Source: CBDCUI01 sp965223115 (GTDB lineage: Bacteria > Pseudomonadota > Gammaproteobacteria > UBA4575). Taken from it: a stretch of 64,000 nucleotides of DNA. The position numbers and the translations under genes were made by a program. Location of the stretch: assembly GCA_965223115.1 (NCBI GenBank), contig OZ244982.1, forward strand, positions 1-64,000, in the 5' to 3' direction. Shown here piece by piece: positions 46,640 through 55,669 of this stretch (its first letter is position 1; each line of letters opens with the position of its first letter). Under the pieces are notes generated by a model. The model was not told where the DNA came from, ran no database searches, and worked only from the letters and a program-made list of their open reading frames with translations.

Positions 46640-47383
46640 CTAATATTTTTCGATAGAGTTTTTTGTCCCGATACTTAAGTAATATTCAACAGGTTTATTT
46701 GTGGGTAGTTCTACAGACCACTCATTACCAGCATATAGACGATTGCCTCTGAGAATTTCGCACTCTTCTTCACTAGAAGATTCGGATGGGCATTGTTTAC
46801 CTTCACGCAAAAGCACATTTGTATTGCCTTTATTTTTAAACTTTAATTGTTTGCCTTCGCGCTCTACTATCAAGTTGGGTTGGGGGGTTGCAGGCTGTAC
46901 GAGCACAAGGACTTGGTATGCAATGACAATTTTTACACCAATTTGCTCTTTATCTGAGGTGACGCCATTGGTGACAGGGCGGAATGTAACACGGTATACG
47001 GCATCTTGTTCGGTAGGCTGTTTGAGCACAACGAAGCGAACTAGTTTTCTACCTTTAGGCGGGATAACAATTTTATTTGGTGTGACGAGCAATCCGGCTT
47101 CGCGAGGATCTTTAAAAGCTTCTCGGTTTTCATTATCCAAGCCTGGATTGTGTACGATCATGGGTTCGACTTGAACGTAGAGTGTTTCTTCACCTACGTT
47201 TTCAATTTCGACATCTTTTCGCAATGGTTTGCCTGGTTCAAAATGCAATATTGCTTCGCTCAAAATCATATTGGCAGAAACAGACGACATTGGCAGACCT
47301 AACAGTATGATAGACAGCAAAAAGATAGCAGGCCAAAATCTAATGGCTATAAGATGATTGGGAGATATTGGTTGAGAAAGCAT
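46640..47383 (-). CDS. Periplasmic pilus chaperone
   Basis: 247 residues. A signal peptide ending near SSVSAN is followed by a PapD-like Ig domain: MILSEAILHFEPGKPLRKDVEIENVGEETLYVQVEP, the VTPNKIVIPPKGRKLVRFVVL strand that carries the conserved arginine/lysine region, VYRVTFRPV and the basic IAYQVLVLVQP strand. The C-terminal half is less conserved and holds a cysteine pair (KQC, EEC). It should donate a beta-strand to the secreted subunits and hand them to the usher. The gene precedes the usher in a two-gene minus-strand unit. Confidence 0.83.
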   Translation of the reverse strand: MLSQPISPNHLIAIRFWPAIFLLSIILLGLPMSSVSANMILSEAILHFEPGKPLRKDVEIENVGEETLYVQVEPMIVHNPGLDNENREAFKDPREAGLLVTPNKIVIPPKGRKLVRFVVLKQPTEQDAVYRVTFRPVTNGVTSDKEQIGVKIVIAYQVLVLVQPATPQPNLIVEREGKQLKFKNKGNTNVLLREGKQCPSESSSEEECEILRGNRLYAGNEWSVELPTNKPVEYYLSIGTKNSIEKY

Positions 47384-47670
47384 ATGCTACGGTCCTTTGT
47401 AATATTGTACTCGTAAATCAGTAAATACTCAGGATTAAAGTAGCTAATTAACTGAATTTCCAACAAAAAATGGTTGAATGACCGATTTCATATGCTGGCC
47501 GGAAGGCTTCTTCTCTAAAGTTCAGAGTTACTTTTTTTAGCAGCTTAAACACCTATTTTACCAACCGTCAAGGATAAGATTGAATTCTACAATTATTTTG
47601 AATTAGAGCATTATTTTGCCAGTTTAATAGTTATGATTATCTTTCTTGCAGCAGTTTGAATGGAAGCAAA

Positions 47671-49143
47671 ATGATCTATGGGGTACTTGCATTATTAATT
47701 ATTTTGGCTGTTCTAGCAGGTGTAGTTTATTTAATTTATTTACTGGTTAGAAAATTACAGCAGCCTAAAACCACTGATACGAATCGCGACGATGAAATGC
47801 AGCAAGATAGAGTAAAAGACATAAATGAAAATTTAACAATACGTAGCATAGTCGTGGGTGTGATTGCATTAGTGATGCTTATACCTTTGGTAATGATGCA
47901 GGGTGTTGTAAACGAAAGGGATGGTTTATACAGAAATGTTTTATATGACATTGCTAACACTTGGGGAGGGCAACAATTGTTGCAGGGGCCGATGTTGGTT
48001 GTACCATTTGTTGAAAAGCACGTTAGTAAAGAAACCACTACCGATGAGACTGGGCAGGATAAAGTAAAGACAAAAACTTCGTATATAACAAAACATACTG
48101 TACAACTTCCAAAAGAATTGAACATTGATGTCGTATTAACAGAGCAGCGCCGCAAAAGAGGAATTTATAAATCTTTGGTATATCAAGCTGAAGTTTCCAT
48201 AAATGGATCTTTTGTAGATCTGGACATTGAGAGTATGTCTGACTACATTCATCGAATTGATTGGAATAAAGCTTACTTTGTATTGGGGTTGTCTGATACT
48301 CGAGCGATTAACCATGTTTCTAGTTTAAATTGGAATGGTACTGAAATAGGTTACTCACCTGGCACTCAATTGACAGAGCTATTAAGTCATGGATTCCATG
48401 CAAATCTGTCAGATTTAAATGCGAGTACTGCACAATATAATTTCAATACAAAAGTTACCATAAATGGTAGCCAGGGCTTTCGTTTTGCTCCCTTTGGAGA
48501 AAATACAACCGTTACTATGAGATCGAGTTGGCCGCACCCAAGTTTTCAAGGCATGACATTGCCTACTTCATATGAGATTACAGATGATGGCTTCACATCT
48601 ACCTGGTCTATTCCACATTTGGCGCGAAATTTTCCGCAATCATGGGTAACTAGTGGAAAGCAATATAATTTAAGTGAGTTTGTTGCAGGTGTTGATCTGT
48701 TTGAGCCTGTGTTTTTATATTCTAAAGTAACGCGTGCCGTAAAATACGGAATATTATTTGTAGCTCTGACTTTCCTTACCTTTCTGATTTTCGAACTTAC
48801 AACACAAGCGCGTTTACACTTTGTTCAATATGGTTTAATCGGCGTTGCCCTTGCGCTGTTTTATCTTGTGCTTTTATCTATTGCAGAGCACATTTCTTTC
48901 TTGAACGCCTATATTATTGCTGCCTTGATTAATATAGGGCTTATCACTTTATACACGGCTGCGGCATTAAAAAGTTGGTCAAAGTCTGTAATTATATTTG
49001 TATTATTAATAGCGTTGTATATCGTACTGTATTCGTTATTACAGTTAGAAGATTACGCATTATTAATGGGTACGATGCTGCTATTAGCAGTATTGATTGT
49101 ACTGATGTATGTAACACGTAATTTGCGAGTTAATTCAATGTAA
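47671..49143 (+). CDS. creD: CreD-like inner-membrane protein
   Basis: 490 residues from the ATG at 47671; GGAAG sits 4 bases ahead and the earlier TTG is less likely. From about residue 55 the sequence follows the CreD family: RSIVVGVIALVMLIPLVMMQG, ERDGLYRNVLYDIANTWGGQQLLQGPMLVVPF (in pieces), YLPKELN-type HTVQLPKELNIDV, then FLIFELT, and a cluster of spans up to the C-terminus. CreD is the inner-membrane protein of the CreBC regulon and is linked to envelope stress and beta-lactam response in other species. No creB or creC lies nearby. An extra N-terminal membrane span and charged linker precede the standard start of the family. Confidence 0.85.
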   Translation: MIYGVLALLIILAVLAGVVYLIYLLVRKLQQPKTTDTNRDDEMQQDRVKDINENLTIRSIVVGVIALVMLIPLVMMQGVVNERDGLYRNVLYDIANTWGGQQLLQGPMLVVPFVEKHVSKETTTDETGQDKVKTKTSYITKHTVQLPKELNIDVVLTEQRRKRGIYKSLVYQAEVSINGSFVDLDIESMSDYIHRIDWNKAYFVLGLSDTRAINHVSSLNWNGTEIGYSPGTQLTELLSHGFHANLSDLNASTAQYNFNTKVTINGSQGFRFAPFGENTTVTMRSSWPHPSFQGMTLPTSYEITDDGFTSTWSIPHLARNFPQSWVTSGKQYNLSEFVAGVDLFEPVFLYSKVTRAVKYGILFVALTFLTFLIFELTTQARLHFVQYGLIGVALALFYLVLLSIAEHISFLNAYIIAALINIGLITLYTAAALKSWSKSVIIFVLLIALYIVLYSLLQLEDYALLMGTMLLLAVLIVLMYVTRNLRVNSM

Positions 49144-49269
49144 TTGAGATTGTGAAGATAAGTAAAAGTATTACAATATATTAGTTAGTTTTTAAATTGA
49201 ATTTGAACTTTTTGCGTTTCAAAATCTTCTAATATTCATCAAAATTTTTTAGCAAATCTGGAGTAGCAA

Positions 49270-49581
49270 ATGAAAAATACAGGAAGAGTGTTTGTTTTAT
49301 TTATTTTATTATTATTTGCTGTAACGAGTCACGCAGGTGATACAGAAGCAGGCAAAGCTAAGTCTGTGACGTGTGCAGCATGTCATGGAGGAGCCGGGAT
49401 TAGTCCTGTTGGCACTTTTCCGAATTTGGCAGGCCAGAAAGAAGAATATCTAGCAGCACAAATTAAGGCATTTAGAGATGGTGCTCGAGTAAGTGCTCAA
49501 ATGCAGCCAATGGTTTCAGGACTATCAGATGATGATATTGCTAATTTAGCGGCCTATTACGCGTCACTGGGTTGCCAATAA
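49270..49581 (+). CDS. Monohaem cytochrome c, class I
   Basis: 103 residues. The signal peptide ends near TSHAG; the haem-binding CAACH follows at about residues 35-39 and the axial methionine is probably in MQPMVSGLSDDD. The YYASLGCQ ending resembles single-domain c4/c553-type cytochromes. A soluble periplasmic electron carrier is expected. GGAG lies just before the ATG. It is convergent with the CopD-like gene. Confidence 0.9.
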   Translation: MKNTGRVFVLFILLLFAVTSHAGDTEAGKAKSVTCAACHGGAGISPVGTFPNLAGQKEEYLAAQIKAFRDGARVSAQMQPMVSGLSDDDIANLAAYYASLGCQ

Positions 49582-49592
49582 AAAGCCTTTTT

Positions 49593-49624
49593 GGGTGGGT
49601 TAGGCCAAGTACCTTAGCCCACCC
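49593..49624. terminator. Hairpin between the convergent cytochrome and CopD genes
   Basis: gggtgggttagg (49593-49604) pairs with ccttagcccaccc (49612-49624), a GC-rich stem with one bulge and a 7-base loop. It overlaps the last codons of the minus-strand gene and follows aaaaagccttttt. The T-tract is on the wrong side for a classical + terminator, but the preceding A-run could act as the U-tract for the minus-strand transcript. Confidence 0.45.
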
Positions 49625-50079
49625 GCGACGATTAAAACAATAATCCCCAGCAATAGGTTAATGCCTATAAATTTTCGAATTTGTGCAAGTTGTACATTGG
49701 CAGCTTGAAAATCTTCTTGTTTTACGGCTTTGCGTAAGCGCATAAAGGGTGCAAAGAAAACGTGTAAAAAAATCAGAATCATGATGATTCCAAGCACTTG
49801 CATAATATGTATGTGCCAGTTTACACGTGCCATACCGCCATAATGGGCAAAAATGATCCAATAACCTGTTGCAGGTAAGGCAATAATGCATATCCATACC
49901 CAGAAAAAGAAGCTGACTAAGGTTTTGCGCCACAGTTTTAAACGTTGTGGCATTTCCAGAAGGGATGCTGCAGCGGGTCGTAAAGCGGTGTAAGCAAAGA
50001 ACATACCACCTACCCAAATTACAGCAGCAAGCAAATGGCCAGCAAGTGCAGCCGGCATATAATAAGGTTGTAAATCCAT
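49600..50079 (-). CDS. CopD-family membrane protein
   Basis: 159 residues with four spans: LAGHLLAAVIWVGGMFFAYTAL, FFFWVWICIIALPATGYWIIF, HIMQVLGIIMILIFLHVFFAPF and GINLLLGIIVLIVAGGL. The conserved histidines of the first and third spans (AGHLLAAVIWVGG, HIHIMQ) and the following arginine region match small CopD-like proteins, which have been linked to copper uptake or haem/quinone-related roles; for this short form the function is not settled. It stands alone, convergent with the cytochrome c. Confidence 0.8.
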   Translation of the reverse strand: MDLQPYYMPAALAGHLLAAVIWVGGMFFAYTALRPAAASLLEMPQRLKLWRKTLVSFFFWVWICIIALPATGYWIIFAHYGGMARVNWHIHIMQVLGIIMILIFLHVFFAPFMRLRKAVKQEDFQAANVQLAQIRKFIGINLLLGIIVLIVAGGLRYLA

Positions 50080-50202
50080 TGTGCTCCCTTTTTAAGTCAT
50101 GAGTCGTTGAGATAACTGGTGAAGTTATACGGATAAAGTTTACTGGAAGCCAGCTGCAAATTACATGGTTATACGTTAAAGTGCGGCCATGAAATATTAG
50201 TC

Positions 50203-50898
50203 ATGAGTCAGATTATGTTCGCAGATTGGATCGCACCTTCAATACTTTCGGCTGATTTTGCGCGTTTGGGCGAAGAAGTAAATGCAGTACTGGAGGCTGG
50301 TGCAGATATTATCCATTTTGATGTTATGGATAATCACTACGTGCCTAATCTAACTTTTGGGCCGGTAATTTGTAAGGCATTACGTGATTATGGCGTGCAA
50401 GCTCCCATAGATGTGCATTTGATGGTTAAACCTGTAGACAGGTTGATTTCTGATTTTGCCGCGGCAGGTGCCAGCTATATCACTTTCCATCCGGAAGCTT
50501 CTGAACATGTAGATCGCAGTTTGCAACTTATTCATGATCAGGGCTGTAAAGCAGGTCTGGTTTTAAATCCAGCTACTTCATTGAACCAAATAGAATATGT
50601 AATAGATAAGATCGACATGCTTTTACTCATGTCAGTTAATCCGGGTTTTGGCGGACAAAAATTTATTCCTGCAGTTATAAATAAATTAAAAGCAGCCCGA
50701 GCACTCATCAATCAAACAGGATTACCCATTCGGCTAGAAATAGATGGCGGAGTAAAAGTTGATAATATCGCAGCTATTAAATCTGCTGGTGCTGATACTT
50801 TTGTTGCTGGATCTGCAATTTTTGACACTCAAGATTATGCAGGCACGATTTCTAAAATGCGTGCGCAACTTTTAAACACAACTCAAACAATTTCTTAA
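50203..50898 (+). CDS. rpe: Ribulose-phosphate 3-epimerase
   Basis: 231 residues. It interconverts ribulose-5-phosphate and xylulose-5-phosphate. The TIM-barrel motifs IAPSILSADFARLGEEV, HFDVMDNHYVPNLTFGP, DVHLMVKPVDR, LLMSVNPGFGGQKFIP and RLEIDGGVKVDNI are intact, including the metal-binding histidines and aspartates. The start may be ATG 50203 or ATG 50215; neither has a strong Shine-Dalgarno sequence. It heads the rpe-gph-trp run, and its product feeds the same pathway as the tkt gene 27 kb away. Confidence 0.96.
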   Translation: MSQIMFADWIAPSILSADFARLGEEVNAVLEAGADIIHFDVMDNHYVPNLTFGPVICKALRDYGVQAPIDVHLMVKPVDRLISDFAAAGASYITFHPEASEHVDRSLQLIHDQGCKAGLVLNPATSLNQIEYVIDKIDMLLLMSVNPGFGGQKFIPAVINKLKAARALINQTGLPIRLEIDGGVKVDNIAAIKSAGADTFVAGSAIFDTQDYAGTISKMRAQLLNTTQTIS

Positions 50899-50918
50899 TT
50901 TAGCTTTGGGTATTTAAT

Positions 50919-51587
50919 ATGTTATCGCAAGTGCGTTGCGTGATGTTTGATTTGGATGGTACGCTAGTTGATAGTGCTCCAGATATTGCGATTAGTTTAA
51001 ACATAATGCTGCAGCAATTTGATTTTCCCACACATGATTTACAACAAGTACGTGATTGGATGGGAAACGGTGCAGCACGGCTGATAAAACGTGCGTTAAC
51101 TGGTGATGTAGACGGAGAGCCTAATGAAGAGTTATTTTTTCAGGCACAGCAATTGTTTTTCGATATTTACGATCAATACATTTGTACTGAAAGTACGGTT
51201 TATCAAGGAGTGCTAGAAGGGTTAGCCGAGTTGCAAAACAAAAATTTAACCATGGCCATTGTTACCAATAAACCACGCCGTTTTACGCCTGCTCTATTAC
51301 ATGCATTTAAACTAGATCAATATTTTGAACATATTATATGTGGAGATGATTTGCCTGTGAAAAAGCCAAACCCAAAGCCTCTATACGATATATTGGATAA
51401 GGCTGGACTGAAATCTTCGCAAGCGTTGATGGTCGGTGATTCTGCAAGTGATATCCAAGCAGGCAAGGCGGCTAATTTACATACCTTTTGTGTAACTTAT
51501 GGTTACCACCAAGGGAAAGGAGTTGATGCTTTGGGAGCAAGCTATATAATCGACTCCATTGCGGAAATTCCGCAATATCTTCAATAA
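50919..51587 (+). CDS. gph: Phosphoglycolate phosphatase
   Basis: 222 residues, HAD superfamily. It removes phosphate from 2-phosphoglycolate. Motif I is MFDLDGTLVDSAPDIAISLN with the nucleophile Asp, motif II lies in AIVTNKPRRFTP, motif III includes KKPNPKPLYD and motif IV is MVGDSASDIQAGKAAN. The order rpe-gph-trpE is common in gammaproteobacteria. It starts 20 bases after rpe. Confidence 0.94.
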   Translation: MLSQVRCVMFDLDGTLVDSAPDIAISLNIMLQQFDFPTHDLQQVRDWMGNGAARLIKRALTGDVDGEPNEELFFQAQQLFFDIYDQYICTESTVYQGVLEGLAELQNKNLTMAIVTNKPRRFTPALLHAFKLDQYFEHIICGDDLPVKKPNPKPLYDILDKAGLKSSQALMVGDSASDIQAGKAANLHTFCVTYGYHQGKGVDALGASYIIDSIAEIPQYLQ

Positions 51588-51609
51588 ACAGATTATGGAA
51601 TTATTTTCA

Positions 51610-51663
51610 ATGTTCATCTCTTTTCAGAAAGGATTTGCTGAGTTGCTTGGTTGGCGCTGCTAA
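51610..51663 (+). CDS. Candidate trp leader peptide
   Basis: A 17-codon ORF, MFISFQKGFAELLGWRC, ends 53 bases before trpE. It has one tryptophan near its end, as a leader peptide might, but classical trp attenuators have two or more adjacent Trp codons and a downstream terminator hairpin, and I see no convincing terminator before trpE. No strong Shine-Dalgarno sequence is visible. It could equally be a chance ORF. Confidence 0.3.
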   Translation: MFISFQKGFAELLGWRC

Positions 51664-51716
51664 CACAACGTTAATTCTTTTAAGCAATTTTCTTTCTTTA
51701 CTAATTTGGAGATGAT

Positions 51717-53180
51717 ATGGATTCCACAAGATTCGATTCACTGAAAAACCAAGGATACACATGTATCCCATTGGTACGTGAAGTTCTAGCTGATCTTGAT
51801 ACACCATTAAGCGCCTATTTAAAGCTTGCGCACCAGCCTTATACCTATTTATTTGAATCTGTGCAGGGTGGTGAGAGATGGGGCAGGTATTCTTTTATTG
51901 GTTTGTCTTGCGAGGAGCATATAAAAGTATTCGGTAATACTATAATTCATGAATGTAACAATGTTATAGATGAAGCGCAGGTGGATGACCCACTTGTCTG
52001 GATTCAGGAATTCATACATCAGTATAAGGTGCCGGATATTCCGGAATTGCCACGTTTTACAGGGGGCATGGTGGGTTATTTCGGTTATGAGACGATCCAA
52101 TGCATCGAACCACGTTTAGCCGGTAGATCGAAACCGGATTTGTTACAAACTCCAGATATATTTTTAATGGTATCAAAGGAATTAGTCGTCTTTGATAATT
52201 TAAGCGGTAAAATATTTTTAATTGTACATATAAATCCAAACCAAAAGAATGCATTACAGCGTGGTCAGCAAAAGCTGGATGAATTAGTTATGTATTTGCA
52301 ACAACCGGCCCCGAAAATTAATAGTGATTCATCTCAAGATGTTGAAGTGAACTTTGTTTCTGAATTTTCAGAAGAAAAATTTAAAGCGGCTGTTGAGAGC
52401 GCAAGAGAATATATTCGAGCAGGGGATGTCATGCAAGTTGTGTTATCTCAACGCCAGTGTACTGAATTTTCACAACCGCCGATAAACTTGTATAGAAGTT
52501 TACGAAGTTTGAACCCTTCGCCTTATATGTATTATATGAATATGGGCGATTTTTATATTGTAGGTTCTTCGCCTGAAATTTTAGTACGACTTGAAGATGA
52601 TGAGATTACAGTTAGACCCATTGCCGGCACTCGTCCTAGAGGCAGTAACGAAGAGAAAGATAAAGGCCTAGAACAAGAATTATTGCAAGACCCGAAAGAA
52701 TTAGCTGAACATTTAATGTTAATAGACTTAGGTCGAAATGATGTAGGTCGAGTTGCAGAAACAGGCTCAGTTGTACTTACAGATAAAATGATCATCGAAC
52801 GCTATTCGCATGTAATGCATATCGTGTCTAATGTGATTGGTAAAATAAAACCAGGGTATGATGCCATTGATGTCATCAGAGCGACTTTCCCTGCCGGGAC
52901 GGTAAGTGGTGCGCCTAAGATTCGTGCAATGGAGATTATCGATGAATTTGAACCTATAAAGAGAGGTATCTATTCTGGTGCAGTGGGATACATTTCCTGG
53001 GACGGCAACATGGATACTGCCATTGCAATTCGTACAGCAGTCATTAAAGATCAAAAACTATATATACAAGCGGGTGCTGGAATTGTTTACGATTCCGTTC
53101 CAGAAAATGAATGGTTAGAAACGAACAATAAAGCAGGTGCAATGAAAAAAGCCGCTGAACTCGCAAAATCAATTACTTAG
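51717..53180 (+). CDS. trpE: Anthranilate synthase component I
   Basis: 487 residues. With TrpG it converts chorismate and glutamine to anthranilate, the first step of tryptophan synthesis. The N-terminal PLVREVLADLDTPLSAYLKL belongs to the effector-binding domain; the catalytic domain has VMQVVLSQRQCTEF, SPEILVRLEDDEITVRPIAGTRPRG (in pieces), LIDLGRNDVGRVA, FPAGTVSGAPKIRAMEIIDE and IQAGAGIVYDSVPENEWLET. GGAG precedes the ATG. It is followed by trpG after 37 bases, then trpD and trpC. Confidence 0.97.
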   Translation: MDSTRFDSLKNQGYTCIPLVREVLADLDTPLSAYLKLAHQPYTYLFESVQGGERWGRYSFIGLSCEEHIKVFGNTIIHECNNVIDEAQVDDPLVWIQEFIHQYKVPDIPELPRFTGGMVGYFGYETIQCIEPRLAGRSKPDLLQTPDIFLMVSKELVVFDNLSGKIFLIVHINPNQKNALQRGQQKLDELVMYLQQPAPKINSDSSQDVEVNFVSEFSEEKFKAAVESAREYIRAGDVMQVVLSQRQCTEFSQPPINLYRSLRSLNPSPYMYYMNMGDFYIVGSSPEILVRLEDDEITVRPIAGTRPRGSNEEKDKGLEQELLQDPKELAEHLMLIDLGRNDVGRVAETGSVVLTDKMIIERYSHVMHIVSNVIGKIKPGYDAIDVIRATFPAGTVSGAPKIRAMEIIDEFEPIKRGIYSGAVGYISWDGNMDTAIAIRTAVIKDQKLYIQAGAGIVYDSVPENEWLETNNKAGAMKKAAELAKSIT

Positions 53181-53217
53181 TTCCAACGAATCTATACTTA
53201 ATGATATAAAGACGACC

Positions 53218-53802
53218 ATGTTATTAATGATCGACAATTATGATTCATTTACTTACAACTTGGTGCAGTACCTGGGAGAGATCGGTGAAGAAGTAAAAGT
53301 AGTGCGTAATGATCAAATTGGTATTAATGAAATCAATGCACTGCAGCCGGATCATATTGTGATTTCGCCAGGACCCTGTACACCAAATGAAGCGGGCATT
53401 TCTTTGGATGTCATAAGTGAACTAGGTAGCCAAATACCAATATTAGGGGTTTGTTTGGGCCACCAAAGTATTGGACAAGCTTACGGTGGTAAGGTTGTTA
53501 AGGCACAAGAAGTTATGCATGGTAAAACATCATTAGTGCACCACAATAATAAACATGTGTTTGAGAAATGTGATAACCCGTTTACAGCGACACGTTATCA
53601 TTCTCTTGTAATTGAAAAAGACAGCGTACCGGGCTGTTTAGAAATTACTGCTTGGACACAAAATGAATCTGGTGAAATAGATGAAATCATGGGTGTAAGA
53701 CACAAGCAGTTTCCTGTAGAGGGTGTACAGTTTCATCCGGAGTCGATTCTTACTGATTTTGGACACCATTTACTGACTAATTTTATTAAACAAAATAAAT
53801 AA
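53218..53802 (+). CDS. trpG: Anthranilate synthase component II (glutamine amidotransferase)
   Basis: 194 residues. It releases ammonia from glutamine for TrpE. MLLMIDNYDSFTYNLVQYLGE opens the class I glutamine amidotransferase fold; the catalytic cysteine is in GVCLGHQSIGQAYGG and the His-Glu pair in VQFHPESILT. The HGKTSLVHHN element is present. A PabA role in folate synthesis may be shared, as in organisms where one amidotransferase serves both. Confidence 0.96.
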   Translation: MLLMIDNYDSFTYNLVQYLGEIGEEVKVVRNDQIGINEINALQPDHIVISPGPCTPNEAGISLDVISELGSQIPILGVCLGHQSIGQAYGGKVVKAQEVMHGKTSLVHHNNKHVFEKCDNPFTATRYHSLVIEKDSVPGCLEITAWTQNESGEIDEIMGVRHKQFPVEGVQFHPESILTDFGHHLLTNFIKQNK

Positions 53803-53806
53803 TAGT

Positions 53807-54826
53807 TTGGATATTCAACAGGCCATACAGACGGTTATCGAAGGTAATCCTCTCAGCAACGAACAAATGACACAGGTTATGCATTCTGTGATGACCGGCA
53901 AAGCAACCTCTGCACAAGTTGCTGGTTTGTTGGTTGCTTTACGTATGAAAGGCGAAACAGTAGAGGAACTTACGGCAGCGGCAGCGGTGATGCGGGAATT
54001 ATCCTCTAAAGTAAATGTGTCTACACAAAATTTAGTTGACACTTGTGGCACAGGGGGAGATGCCAAAGGCACTTTTAATGTATCAACAACCGCAGCATTT
54101 GTTGTTGCAGCAGCAGGAGGTAGAGTCGCTAAACATGGCAATCGATCAGTTTCAAGCAAAAGTGGCAGTGCAGATTTATTAGAAGCTGCAGGTGTTAATT
54201 TACAGTTGACAGTAGAACAGGTTGCAAACTGTATAGAAGAGCTGGGTATAGGTTTTTTATTTGCCCCAGCACATCACAGTGCGATGAAGCATGCAATTGG
54301 TCCACGTAAAGAATTGGGCATTCGTACTATGTTTAATTTACTTGGGCCATTGACGAATCCTGCCAATGCACCACATCAAGTATTGGGTGTATTCAGTGCA
54401 GTTTGGGTGGATCCACTTGCACAAGTTTTACAATCATTAGGTAGTCGTCATGTTTTAGTCGTGCATGCCAAAGATGGTTTGGATGAAATTAGTATTAGCA
54501 CAGAGACTCAAGTAACCGAGATCAATGAAGGCGTATTGTCACGTTATCAAATCTCTCCAAAAGAGTTTGGTATTGAGATAAATAGTCTAGATAGCATTAT
54601 TGTGCAAGATGTAACACAAAGTTTAAAACTTGTTAATGAAGTGTTTGCAGGGAAAGCAGGCGCAGCTGCAGATATAGTGAGGCTAAATGCGGGCGCAGCA
54701 CTTTATGCCAGTGATATTGCTACTACACTAGAAGAGGGCGTAGAAATGGCGACTTCTGCAATCGCTAGTGGTGCTGCAAAAGATAAATTTAATCAATATA
54801 TAGAATATACAAAAAACTTTAGTTAA
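53807..54826 (+). CDS. trpD: Anthranilate phosphoribosyltransferase
   Basis: 339 residues. It joins anthranilate to PRPP. VDTCGTGGDAKGTFNVSTTAAFV binds the phosphate groups; GRVAKHGNRSVSSKSGSADLLEA and FLFAPAHHSAMKHAIGPRKELGIRT follow. The start is TTG at 53807, four bases after the trpG stop: MDIQQAIQTVIEGNPLS fits the usual N-terminus. No Shine-Dalgarno sequence stands out, so translation probably depends on coupling to trpG. Confidence 0.95.
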   Translation: MDIQQAIQTVIEGNPLSNEQMTQVMHSVMTGKATSAQVAGLLVALRMKGETVEELTAAAAVMRELSSKVNVSTQNLVDTCGTGGDAKGTFNVSTTAAFVVAAAGGRVAKHGNRSVSSKSGSADLLEAAGVNLQLTVEQVANCIEELGIGFLFAPAHHSAMKHAIGPRKELGIRTMFNLLGPLTNPANAPHQVLGVFSAVWVDPLAQVLQSLGSRHVLVVHAKDGLDEISISTETQVTEINEGVLSRYQISPKEFGIEINSLDSIIVQDVTQSLKLVNEVFAGKAGAAADIVRLNAGAALYASDIATTLEEGVEMATSAIASGAAKDKFNQYIEYTKNFS

Positions 54827-54828
54827 AC

Positions 54829-55638
54829 ATGACGGAATCAAGTACTAATAGGGCAGAGATCCTTAATAAAATCATTGAGCATAAAAAAAATGAGCTCGTA
54901 GAACGCAAACAACGAATTGCTTTAGAGAAAATGCAAGAATGGGCTAAGGAGGCACCTAGCCCAAGAGGCTTTGAAGCCGCATTGCGCGCCGCGCAAGTAG
55001 CCAAGCGGCCAGGTGTGATAGCAGAAATTAAACGTGCCTCTCCGAGTAAAGGTATTTTGAGAGAAAATTTTAATCCTATGCAGATCGCAGCAAGCTATCA
55101 AATGAATGGTGCCAGCTGTGTATCAGTATTAACAGAAAGTGAGTTTTTTAAAGGTTCCTGTGCTATTTTGGAACTATCACGAAAAACATGTTTTCTTCCT
55201 ATACTACGCAAAGATTTTATTATTGAACCATACCAAGTCTATGAGACCCGTGCAATTGATGCAGATTGTCTATTACTGATCGTTGCAGCATTGGAAGATG
55301 AACAAATGTCTGAGTTGTATGCGCTTGCAAAGGAATTGCGATTAGATGTTTTGGTTGAGGTGCATAACGAAGAGGAACTGGAGCGTGCGCTTAATCTAGA
55401 GCCTACATTACTAGGTATAAATAATCGCAATTTACACACATTTGAAACTTTACTTGATACTACGTTTAATCTCCTTTCTAAAGTCCCGGAAACCTGCCAT
55501 GTTGTAACTGAAAGCGGCATTCATACAAAAGATGATATTTCTTTAATGATGGAGAAAGGTGTTAATTCTTTTCTCGTAGGGGAGGCTTTTATGCTGGCTG
55601 AAGAGCCAGGCGCTAAATTAAAAGAGTTGTTCTTTTAA
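54829..55638 (+). CDS. trpC: Indole-3-glycerol-phosphate synthase
   Basis: 269 residues, the monofunctional form without TrpF fusion. It closes the indole ring. VIAEIKRASPSKGILRE, the VSVLTESEFFKGS strand, LRKDFIIEPYQVYETRAIDADCLLLI (in pieces), GINNRNLHTFE and VTESGIHT with FLVGEAFM are in order around the barrel. It starts two bases after trpD. trpF, trpB and trpA are not in the window. Confidence 0.96.
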   Translation: MTESSTNRAEILNKIIEHKKNELVERKQRIALEKMQEWAKEAPSPRGFEAALRAAQVAKRPGVIAEIKRASPSKGILRENFNPMQIAASYQMNGASCVSVLTESEFFKGSCAILELSRKTCFLPILRKDFIIEPYQVYETRAIDADCLLLIVAALEDEQMSELYALAKELRLDVLVEVHNEEELERALNLEPTLLGINNRNLHTFETLLDTTFNLLSKVPETCHVVTESGIHTKDDISLMMEKGVNSFLVGEAFMLAEEPGAKLKELFF

Positions 55639-55650
55639 GGAAAGAACTTT
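55629..55650 (+). terminator. Weak hairpin at the trpC stop
   Basis: gttcttt (55629-55635) pairs with aaagaac (55641-55647) over a 5-base loop containing the stop codon, followed by ttt. The stem is AT-rich and short, so it is a poor terminator, but it sits where one is expected. Confidence 0.3.
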
Positions 55651-55669
55651 AGCGAAATTGTGATTAGTT

